Shown here one piece after another: positions 56,244 through 64,000 of a stretch of 64,000 nucleotides of DNA. The position numbers and the translations under genes are program-made. Each line of letters begins with the position of its first letter. Position 1 is the stretch's first letter. The notes under the pieces were generated by a model. That model searched no databases. It saw nothing but the letters and a program-made list of their open reading frames with translations, and was not told the DNA's origin. The DNA is from Streptomyces sclerotialus (GTDB lineage Bacteria > Actinomycetota > Actinomycetes > Streptomycetales > Streptomycetaceae): the NCBI RefSeq assembly GCF_040907265.1, contig NZ_JBFOHP010000002.1:2256501-2320500 (forward strand), given 5' to 3'.

Positions 56244-56266
56244 ATCCTGCCACGCCCCACTGACAT
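56244..56266 (-). promoter_or_regulatory. RecA-NDp/PafBC-type promoter of polA
   Basis: On the minus strand ATGTCAGTGGG, six bases, CAGGAT, seven bases, then the polA GTG. It is slightly weaker than the uvrB, uvrC and ogt copies (A for T at the first base, CAGGAT for TAGGNT) but has identical spacing, including the leaderless arrangement. Confidence 0.75.
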
Positions 56267-56305
56267 TCCCCGACGCGACGGCCGCGTGACCGCCCGCGCG
56301 CTGCC

Positions 56306-56314
56306 TGTGGACAA
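56306..56314 (-). promoter_or_regulatory. DnaA box upstream of polA
   Basis: A perfect TTGTCCACA on the minus strand, 40 bases upstream of the polA damage-type promoter in the polA/YdeP-like divergent region. A related CTGTGGACG occurs near 56339. It could couple polA expression to DnaA, which is inference. Confidence 0.6.
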
Positions 56315-56504
56315 CGTCGTCACCCGTGTCATCACGCCCTGTGGACGGCCCGTCGACGGCCGGTGGCCCGTGACAGGATCGGTGGCGACCGGAAGGACGG
56401 TGCAGGGGACTGTTCCATGCATGACCCAGATGGCTGAATGGTGATATACAGAACGGCTGCTCGCGCAGGGCAGTACAGCAGCAACGGCACCCAGGGAGAC
56501 CGCC

Positions 56505-58787
56505 ATGGCAGGCAAAGCACCCGAGTCGGATCCGGTACAGGACGCACCCGAGGTCAGCAGCCCCAAGCACTCGGCCGTCGGGCTGCCCGCCATCACCAAC
56601 GCCCTGCGCATCTCCCGGCAGCAGATGGGCGTGAAGCGCACGGCGCTGACGCTGCTGCGCGTCAACCAGAAGGAAGGCTTCGACTGCCCCGGCTGCGCCT
56701 GGCCCGACCCGGACCACCGGCACGCCGCGGAGTTCTGCGAGAACGGCGCCAAGGCCGTCGCCGAGGAAGCCACCCTGCGGCGCGTCACGCCCGCCTTCTT
56801 CGCCGCCCACTCCGTCGCCGACCTCGCGAAGCGCAGCGGCTACTGGCTCGGCCAGCAGGGCCGCCTCACCCAGCCCATGTACCTCGCCGAGGGCGCCACC
56901 CACTACGCCCCGGTGTCCTGGGACCGCGCCTTCGACATCGTCGCCGAGGAGCTGACCGGCCTCTCCTCTCCCGACGAGGCCGTCTTCTACACCTCCGGGC
57001 GTACGAGCAATGAGGCCGCGTTCCTGTACCAGCTCTTCGCCCGCGAGTTCGGTACGAACAACCTCCCCGACTGCTCGAACATGTGCCACGAGTCCTCCGG
57101 CTCGGCCCTCACCGAGACCATCGGCATCGGCAAGGGCAGCGTCTCCCTGGAGGACCTCCACAAGGCCGACCTGATCATCGTCGCCGGTCAGAACCCGGGC
57201 ACGAACCACCCCCGCCAGCTCAGCGCCCTGGAGAAGGCCAAGACGAACGGCGCGAAGATCATCTCGGTCAATCCGCTGCCCGAAGCCGGCCTGGAACGCT
57301 TCAAGAACCCCCAGACCCCGCGCGGCCTGGCCGGCGGCGGCACCTCCCTCACCGACCTCTTCCTCCAGATCCGCCTCGGCGGTGACCAGGCCCTCTTCCG
57401 GGCGCTGAACCACCTGCTCCTCACGACCGACGGCGCGCTCGACGAGGACTTCATCCGGGAGCACACGCACGGCTTCGAGGAGTTCGCCACCGCCGCGCGA
57501 GACGGCCTGGACTGGGACGAGACCCTGCGGGCCACGGGCCTGACCCGCGCCGAGATCGACCAGGCGCTGCGCATGGTCCTCGCCTCGAAGCGGACGATCG
57601 TGTGCTGGGCGATGGGCCTCACCCAGCACAAGCACTCCGTCCCCACCATCCGCGAGGTGGTCAACTTCCTGCTGCTGCGCGGCAACATCGGCCGCCCCGG
57701 CGCCGGCGTCTGCCCCGTACGCGGCCACAGCAACGTCCAGGGTGACCGCACCATGGGCATCTTCGAGCGTCCCGCGCCCGCCTTCCTGGACGCCCTGGAG
57801 AAGGAGTTCGGCTTCGCGCCGCCCCGCGAGCACGGCTACGACGTCGTACGGGCCATCCGGGCGCTGCGCGACGGGCAGGCCAAGGTCTTCTTCGCCATGG
57901 GCGGCAACTTCGTCTCCGCCACCCCCGACACCGAGGTCACCGAGGCCGCCGTACGCCGGGCGAACCTCACCGTCCACGTCTCCACGAAGCTCAACCGCTC
58001 GCACGCCGTCACCGGCGCCCGCGCGCTGATCCTGCCCACCCTCGGCCGTACCGAGAAGGACGTGCAGAGCAGTGGCGAGCAGTTCGTCACCGTCGAGGAC
58101 TCCATGGGCATGGTGCACGCCTCCCGCGGCCGCCTGGCGCCCGCGAGCCCGCACCTGCTGTCCGAGCCGGCCATCGTCTGCCGCCTCGCCCGCCGGGTCC
58201 TCGGCAAGGACAGCCGCATACCGTGGGAGGAGTTCGAGCAGGACTACGCCACGATCCGCGACCGCATCGCGCGCGTCGTCCCCGGCTTCGAGGACTTCAA
58301 CGCCCGCGTCGCGAGCCCGGACGGCTTCGCCCTGCCGCACGCGCCCCGGGACGACCGCCGCTTCCCCACCGTCACCGGCAAGGCCAACTTCACCGCGGCA
58401 CCGGTGGAGTACCCGGACGCCCCTGAGGGCCGGCTGCTGCTGCAGACGCTGCGCTCGCACGACCAGTACAACACCACGATCTACGGCCTGGACGACCGCT
58501 ACCGCGGCATCAGGAACGGCCGCCGCGTGGTCCTGGTCCACCCCGAGGACGCCCGTGTGCTCGGCTTCGCCGACGGTGCCTACGCCGACCTCGTCAGCGA
58601 GTGGACCGACGGCAGCGAGCGCCGCGCGCCCGGCTTCCGCGTCGTCCACTACCCCACCTCGCGCGGCTGCGCCGCCGCCTACTACCCGGAGACCAATGTC
58701 CTGATCCCCCTGGACCACACGGCCGACACCAGCAACACCCCGGCCTCGAAGTCGGTGGTGGTCAGGCTGGAGCCGACCGCGTCCTGA
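56505..58787 (+). CDS. FdhF/YdeP family molybdopterin oxidoreductase
   Basis: A 760-residue molybdopterin-guanine-dinucleotide oxidoreductase of the YdeP (formate dehydrogenase H-like) group. Family features include a Cys pair FDCPGCAWPDPDH near residue 62, the cofactor-binding FYTSGRTSNEAAFLYQLF and SNMCHESSG segments, VAGQNPGTNHPRQ, MGLTQHKHSV, RGNIGRPGAGVCPVRGHSNVQGDR, and a C-terminal beta-barrel with LQTLRSHDQYNTTIYG. E. coli YdeP is linked to acid resistance; the physiological substrate is unknown. The ATG at 56505 has AGGGAG upstream. Divergent from polA. Confidence 0.92.
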   Translation: MAGKAPESDPVQDAPEVSSPKHSAVGLPAITNALRISRQQMGVKRTALTLLRVNQKEGFDCPGCAWPDPDHRHAAEFCENGAKAVAEEATLRRVTPAFFAAHSVADLAKRSGYWLGQQGRLTQPMYLAEGATHYAPVSWDRAFDIVAEELTGLSSPDEAVFYTSGRTSNEAAFLYQLFAREFGTNNLPDCSNMCHESSGSALTETIGIGKGSVSLEDLHKADLIIVAGQNPGTNHPRQLSALEKAKTNGAKIISVNPLPEAGLERFKNPQTPRGLAGGGTSLTDLFLQIRLGGDQALFRALNHLLLTTDGALDEDFIREHTHGFEEFATAARDGLDWDETLRATGLTRAEIDQALRMVLASKRTIVCWAMGLTQHKHSVPTIREVVNFLLLRGNIGRPGAGVCPVRGHSNVQGDRTMGIFERPAPAFLDALEKEFGFAPPREHGYDVVRAIRALRDGQAKVFFAMGGNFVSATPDTEVTEAAVRRANLTVHVSTKLNRSHAVTGARALILPTLGRTEKDVQSSGEQFVTVEDSMGMVHASRGRLAPASPHLLSEPAIVCRLARRVLGKDSRIPWEEFEQDYATIRDRIARVVPGFEDFNARVASPDGFALPHAPRDDRRFPTVTGKANFTAAPVEYPDAPEGRLLLQTLRSHDQYNTTIYGLDDRYRGIRNGRRVVLVHPEDARVLGFADGAYADLVSEWTDGSERRAPGFRVVHYPTSRGCAAAYYPETNVLIPLDHTADTSNTPASKSVVVRLEPTAS

Positions 58788-59028
58788 CCCCCGGGTGCGG
58801 CGGGCCGGGCCCCGCCGCACCACGCCCCACGCCGCCCAACCGGGCGCGCACCCGCCCCTGCCCCGGCGCGTGCGCCCCGCGCCCGGCCCCGCGGTCTCCT
58901 CGCCCCGCCACGCCCGTGGCCCGCGCCCGCGCCCCGCCGTGGGCCGACGCCCGCTGCCCCAGGCCGCACGCTACCCAGCACCCGCCCGCGCCCCGCAGTG
59001 ACGAGCCGCACAGCTGTCCGCACCCCGA

Positions 59029-59046
59029 ACTGAGCGCTCGCTCAGT
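59029..59046. promoter_or_regulatory. TetR-type operator ACTGAGCG-CT-CGCTCAGT
   Basis: A perfect 8-2-8 inverted repeat of the TGAGCG...CGCTCA form used by many TetR-family repressors. It lies 139 bases upstream of the thioesterase gene. No TetR gene is in the window. The remaining sequence from 58788 to 59184 is GC-rich and shows no gene. Confidence 0.65.
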
Positions 59047-59184
59047 AGCCTGTGGTCGGCACGACGCCCCGCTGCGGCCCGCGGCCCATATCGCCGCCCC
59101 GTACGCGTACGGCCACGACGGACACCGCACACCACGACGAACAGCGATCACGACGAGCAGCGCGAGCGAACGGAGCCGCACGCC

Positions 59185-59658
59185 ATGGGCGAGCAGACCA
59201 CGACCACGTTCCCCCAGGAAGTCCTCGACCAGTGGGCCGGCCAGGGGCTGGACCTGCCTTCCCTGTTCTCCGCCGGCCACCTCGGCACGCGGATGAGCGT
59301 GCAGGTCGTGGAGGCCTCCCCGGAGCGGGTCGTCGGCACCATGCCCGTCGAAGGCAACACCCAGCCCTACGGCCTGCTGCACGGCGGCGCCTCCGCCGTG
59401 CTCGCCGAGACCCTCGGCTCGGTCGGCGCCATGCTCCACGGCGGCCCCGGCAAGCTCGCCGTCGGCGTGGACCTGAACTGCACCCACCACCGTGGCGTGC
59501 GCACCGGCCTGGTCACCGGCGTGGCCACGCCCGTGCACCGCGGCCGCTCCACCGCCACGTACGAGATCGCCATCACCGACGAGCAGGGCAAGCGCGTCTG
59601 CAGCGCCCGCCTGACCTGCCTGCTGCGCGCCGCCGAGGCCCCGGGGCAGCCCTCCTGA
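59185..59658 (+). CDS. PaaI-type hotdog-fold thioesterase
   Basis: A 157-residue hotdog thioesterase of the PaaI/MenI group that hydrolyses acyl-CoA thioesters. The signature NTQPYGLLHGGASAVLAETLGS holds the HGG motif and the catalytic acidic residue, followed by VGVDLNCTHHRGVRTG and GRSTATYEIAITDEQGKRVCSARLTCL. The substrate may be an aromatic acyl-CoA such as phenylacetyl-CoA intermediates or dihydroxynaphthoyl-CoA; sequence does not decide. GGAG lies 9 bases before the ATG. A TetR-type palindrome upstream suggests acyl-CoA-responsive control. Confidence 0.88.
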   Translation: MGEQTTTTFPQEVLDQWAGQGLDLPSLFSAGHLGTRMSVQVVEASPERVVGTMPVEGNTQPYGLLHGGASAVLAETLGSVGAMLHGGPGKLAVGVDLNCTHHRGVRTGLVTGVATPVHRGRSTATYEIAITDEQGKRVCSARLTCLLRAAEAPGQPS

Positions 59659-59680
59659 CCTGGCGCGTTCAGTTCGCAGG

Positions 59681-59713
59681 CGGCCCCGCTCCGGACCATC
59701 CGGAGCGGGGCCG
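59681..59713 (+). terminator. 15-bp stem terminator after the thioesterase gene
   Basis: A perfect 15-bp stem (CGGCCCCGCTCCGGA, loop CCA, complement at 59699-59713), 22 bases after the stop codon. No T run. Confidence 0.88.
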
Positions 59714-60182
59714 TCGTGCGTCCCGGCCCGGCACGTCCGGGACGCGTGCACCACGGTTCCGGACGGACGGTCGCCCGCGCCACGCGCCGCCCTAACGCTG
59801 TGTAACACACACGCAATATGCCTCCGCCGCACTTCTCCCCAGGCCGCGGCGCCGCCGCTCCCGCACCGCCGCCCGCACCGCATTCCGGACACATCAGGGA
59901 CGCCGCGCGGCAAACTCCCTTGTGGAAGTGCAAGTTGGCGCTCCGCCTGGCGTACACGCACCTGCTGTAAGGACCATCAGTACTAAACGCTCATCGCAGG
60001 TCATAACAAGAGCGTCACATCCTCGTCGGCGCCACTGACCCGGCCGACGAGACCGCTCTACCATCACCGCCAGTCACCGCGCCGCCGGGCGCGCTGTACC
60101 AGCACGGCCTGTACCACCCCGTACAGCCCGGCGCGCGAACGGTCACGCAGTGGCGTGGCCGCGCCAGGGGAAAGGACTGATC
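59714..60182. other. Leader and promoter region of the liv operon
   Basis: About 470 bases without a gene. It probably holds the promoter of the branched-chain amino acid transporter; AT-richer stretches occur at 59795-59820 (TGTGTAACACACACGCAATA) and 59968-60012. A CTGTAC...GTACAG inverted repeat lies at about 60094-60125, just before the first gene, and might be an operator. I cannot fix a promoter. Confidence 0.4.
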
Positions 60183-61418
60183 GTGCGTCACCGTTCCTTG
60201 CTGATACTCACCACCACGGTAGCCGCCGGCGCCCTCACGCTCTCCGCGTGCGGCTCCCGCGGTGAAGACAAGAGCGGCGACGGCTCCAAGGCCACCGTCG
60301 TCATCGGCCTCGACGCCCCGCTCACCGGCGAACTCTCCGCCCTGGGCCAGGGCATCAAGAACTCCGCCGACCTCGCCGTGAAGATCGCCAACAAACAGAA
60401 CGAGGTCGAAGGAGTCACCTTCGAGCTGCGGCCCCTCGACGACAAGGCACTGCCCAACGCCGGCCAGCAGAACGCCACCAAGCTCGCCGGTGACAAGGAA
60501 GTGCTCGGCATCGTCGGCCCGCTGAACTCCGGCGTCGCCCAGTCGATGCAGCAGGTCGCCCAGTCCAACGGCGTCACCCTCATCTCCCCGGCCAACACCA
60601 CGCCCGACCTCTCCCAGGGCAAGAACTGGAAGAAGAACGAGCGCAAGCGCCAGTTCTCCACCTACTTCCGCACCGCCACCACCGACGAGGTCCAGGGCGC
60701 GTTCGACGGCCAGTACGCCTTCGAGAAGATGAAGGTCAAGACCGCCTACGTCATCGACGACCAGAAGACCTACGGCGTCGGCCTCGCCTCCTCCTTCAAG
60801 GACCAGTTCACCAAGCTCGGCGGCAAGATCGTCGGCACCGAGCACGTCAGCCCCGACGACCGTGACTTCAAGGCCGTCGTCGCCAAGGCCAAGAGCGCCG
60901 ACCCCGACCTCGTCTTCTACGGCGGCGAGTACCCGGCCTCCGGCCCCCTCAGCCAGCAGCTCAAGGACGGCGGCGTCAACGTACCTCTCATGGGCGGCGA
61001 CGGCATGTACAGCGCCGACTACATCGAACTGAACAAGAAGGCGCAGGGCGACTACGCGTCCTCCGTCGGCAAGCCCGTCGAGCAGCTGGAATCCGCCAAG
61101 AAGTTCATCGCCGACTACAAGGCCGCCGGCTACAAGGACGCCTACGAGGCCTACGGCGGCTCCACCTACGACGCCACCTGGGCCCTCATCCAGGCCGTCA
61201 AGCAGGTCGTCGCCGACAACAACGGCAAGCTGCCCGAGGACGCCCGCAAGAAGGTCGTCGACGCCATGAACAAGGTCTCCTTCGACGGCGTCACCGGCAA
61301 GGTCGCCTTCGACAAGTACGGCGACACCACCAACACCATGATCACGGCCTACCAGGTCGACGACAAGCAGTGGAAGGCGCGCTTCAGCGCCGAGTTCAAG
61401 AAGTTCGACAAGAGCTGA
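60183..61418 (+). CDS. Branched-chain amino acid ABC transporter substrate-binding lipoprotein
   Basis: A 411-residue lipid-anchored receptor for the LIV-type transporter. The lipobox LSAC has Cys23 after a short signal peptide. The mature protein is a type I periplasmic-binding fold with IGLDAPLTGELSALGQGIKNSA, GIVGPLNSGVAQSMQQVA, VSPANTTPDLSQG-like and YVIDDQKTYGVGLASSF blocks, as in LivJ/LivK. Lys-rich surface segments are notable. The GTG at 60183 has AAAGGA six bases upstream. First gene of the livJ-livH-livM order. Confidence 0.93.
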   Translation: MRHRSLLILTTTVAAGALTLSACGSRGEDKSGDGSKATVVIGLDAPLTGELSALGQGIKNSADLAVKIANKQNEVEGVTFELRPLDDKALPNAGQQNATKLAGDKEVLGIVGPLNSGVAQSMQQVAQSNGVTLISPANTTPDLSQGKNWKKNERKRQFSTYFRTATTDEVQGAFDGQYAFEKMKVKTAYVIDDQKTYGVGLASSFKDQFTKLGGKIVGTEHVSPDDRDFKAVVAKAKSADPDLVFYGGEYPASGPLSQQLKDGGVNVPLMGGDGMYSADYIELNKKAQGDYASSVGKPVEQLESAKKFIADYKAAGYKDAYEAYGGSTYDATWALIQAVKQVVADNNGKLPEDARKKVVDAMNKVSFDGVTGKVAFDKYGDTTNTMITAYQVDDKQWKARFSAEFKKFDKS

Positions 61419-61549
61419 CCCGGCACCATCACCGCCCCCACCGGGCCGCGCCGACAGGACACCCCAGCCCCGGCGCGGCCCGCGGCACACCGGCACACCC
61501 CCCGCCTGCCCGGCCCACCGGCACCTTCCCACCCCACGGAGGCCCTGCG

Positions 61550-62479
61550 GTGAACGAACTGCCGCAACAGCTGGCCAACGGACTCATCCTCGGCGCGATG
61601 TACGGACTCATCGCGATCGGCTACACGATGGTCTACGGCATCGTCCAGCTCATCAACTTCGCCCACGGCGAGATCTTCATGGTCGGCGGCTTCGGCGCGC
61701 TGACCGTCTACCTCGCCCTTCCCCCCGGTATGTCCCTGATGCTGGCCCTTCCCTTCATGCTCATCGGCGGCATCGTCGTGTCGGTGCTCGTCGGCGTAGC
61801 AGCGGAACGATTCGCCTATCGGCCCCTGCGCGGCGCGCCCCGCCTCGCCCCCCTCATCACCGCCATCGGCCTGTCCATCGCACTCCAGCAGGCCGTCTGG
61901 AAGTGGTACCCCGACGCCAAGAAGGCCCGGGTCTTCCCCCAGTTCAAGGGCGACGCCTTCGACGTCCTGGGCGCCACCGTCCAGCGCGGCGACCTCTTCG
62001 TCCTCATCGCCGCCCCGCTCTGCATGATCGCCCTCGGCTTCTTCGTCTCCAAAACCCGCAGTGGCCGCGCCATGCAGGCCACCGCCCAGGACCGCGACAC
62101 CGCGGCACTCATGGGCATCAACACCGACCGCATCATCGTCCTCGCCTTCGCCATCGGCGCGGCCTTCGCCGGCGTCGCCGCGGTCGCCTACGGACTGCGC
62201 ACCGGCGAGGTCCAGTTCCGCATGGGCTTCATCATGGGCCTGAAGGCGTTCACCGCGGCCGTACTCGGCGGCATCGGCAACATCTACGGCGCCATGCTCG
62301 GCGGCGTCGTCCTCGGCATCGCCGAAGCCCTCGCCACCGCCTACGTCGAATTCATCCCCGGCATGACCCAGTTCGGCGGCGGAGCCTGGAAAGACGTCTG
62401 GGCCTTCGTCCTCCTCATCCTCGTACTCCTCCTGCGGCCACAAGGCCTCCTGGGCGAACGCGTCGCGGATCGGGCGTGA
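61550..62479 (+). CDS. livH: Branched-chain amino acid ABC transporter permease LivH
   Basis: A 309-residue membrane permease with about eight helices. The N-terminal LPQQLANGLILGAMYGLIAIGYTMVYG and the later GRAMQATAQDRDTAALMGI, the cytoplasmic coupling helix region, identify LivH. The GTG at 61550 has GGAGG 8 bases upstream. It lies 131 bases after the binding-protein gene and 5 bases before livM, so the operon is tight. Confidence 0.95.
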   Translation: MNELPQQLANGLILGAMYGLIAIGYTMVYGIVQLINFAHGEIFMVGGFGALTVYLALPPGMSLMLALPFMLIGGIVVSVLVGVAAERFAYRPLRGAPRLAPLITAIGLSIALQQAVWKWYPDAKKARVFPQFKGDAFDVLGATVQRGDLFVLIAAPLCMIALGFFVSKTRSGRAMQATAQDRDTAALMGINTDRIIVLAFAIGAAFAGVAAVAYGLRTGEVQFRMGFIMGLKAFTAAVLGGIGNIYGAMLGGVVLGIAEALATAYVEFIPGMTQFGGGAWKDVWAFVLLILVLLLRPQGLLGERVADRA

Positions 62480-62484
62480 TAGCG

Positions 62485-64000
62485 ATGACCACCACACCCA
62501 CCCCGAAGACAGCCGCCAAGACCGGCCTCACCACCACTGCGGGGCTCCTTCCCCTCCCCGCCCGCGCCGCCCGCGTCATCACCGCGGCCGGAGCCCTCGC
62601 CACCGCCGCCTCCACCGGCCTCTCCTGGACCTGGAGCAGCGAATTCCCCGGCGACCTCACCTACTACGGATCCCCCGCCGGACTCCAGCTCATCACCCTC
62701 ATCGGCGCCCTCCTCACCCTCGCCTTCGCCCTCGCCGGCCTCGGCGTCCGCGGCCTGACCGCACTCACCCCCGGCGGCCGCAACGCCCCCGCCCTCTTCG
62801 CCGCCCTCGGCACCTTCACCGCCACGTGGTTCACCCTCGGCGCCATCGCCGTACAACTCGGCGGCCTGATCAACCTCGAACCCGGCGGCTTCCTCGCCGG
62901 CATCACCGCACTGATCACCCTCATCGGCGCCCTGGGCCTCCCCGCCGACCACACCCCCGGCACACCACCGCGCGGTCCCTGGCAACGCTTCACCAACAGC
63001 TGCGCCGCCGTCCCCACCCCACGGCCCGCCAGGCAACTCCCCTCCTGGGCCGAGATCCTCCTCATCGCCGTCGCCTTCGGCATCGCCCTCTACGCCTTCA
63101 CCTACGGGATCGACGCCGAGGACGGGCCCCCCTTCGTCGGCTACCTCCTCTTCGTCGGCTTCGCCGTCCCCGCACTCCACCGCGCAGGCCTGATCAGCCG
63201 CCTCACCGCACTCACCCGCAAACACCGCGGCATCGCACTCGCCGCCGCCTTCATCTCCGCGGCAGCCTTCCCCTTCACCCAGGAGACCGATGAGTACACG
63301 ATCATCGGCGCCAACATCCTGATCTTCGCGACCGTCGCCCTCGGCCTGAACGTCGTCGTCGGCCTCGCCGGCCTCCTCGACCTCGGATACGTCGCCTTCC
63401 TCGGCGTCGGCGCCTACGCAGCCGCCCTCGTCTCCGGCTCCCCCGAATCCCCCTTCGGCATCCAATTCCCCTTCTGGGCCGCCCTGCTGACGGGAGCCGC
63501 CGCCTCACTCCTCTTCGGCGTACTGATCGGCGCCCCCACCCTGCGGCTCCGCGGCGACTACCTCGCCATCGTCACCCTCGGCTTCGGCGAGATCTTCCGC
63601 ATCGCCATGCTCAACCTCAACGGCACCACAGGGCCCGACGTCACCAACGGCGCCATGGGCATCCCCAACATCCCCAACCTGGAGATCTTCGGCTTCAACT
63701 TCGGCGAACCCCACACCATCCTCGGCGTCCCCATCGCCACCTACGGCAACTACTACCTCCTCATGATCCTCGTGACGGCCTTCGTCGTCCTCGTCTTCCG
63801 CCGCGCCGCCGCCTCCCGCATCGGCCGCGCCTGGATCGCCATCCGCGAGGACGAGACCGCCGCCATCGCCATGGGCATCAACTCCTTCCGGCTCCGCCTC
63901 CTCGCCTTCGCACTCGGCGCCGCCCTGGCAGGACTCGCCGGAACCGTCCATGCACACGTAGTAACGACCGTCACACCCGAGCAGTTCCAGTTCGCCGGAC
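62485..64000 (+). CDS. livM: Branched-chain amino acid ABC transporter permease LivM, 3' end beyond window
   Basis: The second permease of the LIV system. 505 residues are visible and the frame is open at the window end. An unusually long N-terminal part (about 270 residues) with five or six extra hydrophobic helices precedes the standard LivM core, which starts near ANILIFATVALGLNVVVGLAGLLDLG. It continues with LRGDYLAIVTLGFGEIFRI and the coupling segment SRIGRAWIAIREDETAAIAMGI. The ATG at 62485 lies 5 bases after the livH stop. Genes for the two ATPases (livG, livF) are expected just outside. Confidence 0.94.
   Translation, partial: MTTTPTPKTAAKTGLTTTAGLLPLPARAARVITAAGALATAASTGLSWTWSSEFPGDLTYYGSPAGLQLITLIGALLTLAFALAGLGVRGLTALTPGGRNAPALFAALGTFTATWFTLGAIAVQLGGLINLEPGGFLAGITALITLIGALGLPADHTPGTPPRGPWQRFTNSCAAVPTPRPARQLPSWAEILLIAVAFGIALYAFTYGIDAEDGPPFVGYLLFVGFAVPALHRAGLISRLTALTRKHRGIALAAAFISAAAFPFTQETDEYTIIGANILIFATVALGLNVVVGLAGLLDLGYVAFLGVGAYAAALVSGSPESPFGIQFPFWAALLTGAAASLLFGVLIGAPTLRLRGDYLAIVTLGFGEIFRIAMLNLNGTTGPDVTNGAMGIPNIPNLEIFGFNFGEPHTILGVPIATYGNYYLLMILVTAFVVLVFRRAAASRIGRAWIAIREDETAAIAMGINSFRLRLLAFALGAALAGLAGTVHAHVVTTVTPEQFQFAG

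Overview
The window is a 64 kb stretch of a high-GC actinobacterial chromosome, almost certainly Streptomyces. The evidence is the strong G/C third-position bias, many GTG starts, the whiA sporulation regulator next to yvcK, rapZ and uvrC, mycothiol-type enzymes, and families typical of streptomycetes (DUF6343, DUF4184, a probable SPW_0924 peptide). Gene order (gap, whiA, yvcK, rapZ, uvrC ... uvrA ... uvrB ... rpsA ... polA ... liv transporter) looks like conserved core chromosome. I saw no phage, insertion sequence, integrase, CRISPR array, tRNA or rRNA.

Layout. 1-6.3 kb: 5' part of gap, then the tightly overlapping operon uvrC-rapZ-yvcK-whiA (minus strand). 6.3-9.6 kb: a secreted papain-like protease with a membrane-anchored partner, an HTH-like regulator with a palindromic operator, and a Rieske lipoprotein. 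9.6-14.9 kb: a sugar or polyol module (MFS porter and zinc dehydrogenase, divergent LacI repressor with a near-perfect operator, PfkB kinase). 15-25 kb: a CstR-like CsoR-family regulator with its operator, a 17-bp repeat array, uvrA, a mycothiol-dependent isomerase-like protein, an MBL hydrolase, terC under a probable manganese (yybP-ykoY) riboswitch, and uvrB. 25-28.8 kb: secreted GDPD, ogt, DUF1697, a lone PemK/MazF-like protein, and a degenerate uridine-kinase-like protein. 28.9-38.5 kb: a helicase cluster: an SNF2 ATPase, a SWIM zinc-finger protein with a very unusual repeat-rich extension, a Helicase_C_3-type protein, and a divergent UvrD-like helicase. 38.7-46.5 kb: small proteins, coaE, PAC2, a secreted beta-helix protein, rpsA, a methyltransferase. 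46.6-53.4 kb: hrpB, two apparently broken genes, a lytic transglycosylase, DUF4184. 53.5-64 kb: polA, an FdhF/YdeP oxidoreductase, a hotdog thioesterase, and a branched-chain amino acid ABC transporter that runs off the window.

The clearest unifying signal is regulatory. uvrC, uvrB, ogt and polA each carry the actinobacterial LexA-independent DNA-damage promoter (TTGTCAGTGGN-N6-TAGGNT type, the RecA-NDp/PafBC class). In all four the -10 box ends 6-7 nt before the start codon, which predicts leaderless mRNAs. Because uvrC heads the overlapping operon, the same promoter should also reach rapZ, yvcK and whiA. A second strong signal is the terC leader: the 3' strand of the aptamer closing stem is a perfect 10-nt complement of the Shine-Dalgarno region, a ready-made translational switch. 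The window also holds an unusual number of intergenic tandem repeats (17, 17, 26, 26 and 37 bp units) and several proteins with long low-complexity insertions (UvrA tail, UvrC linker, SWIM, SNF2, HrpB).
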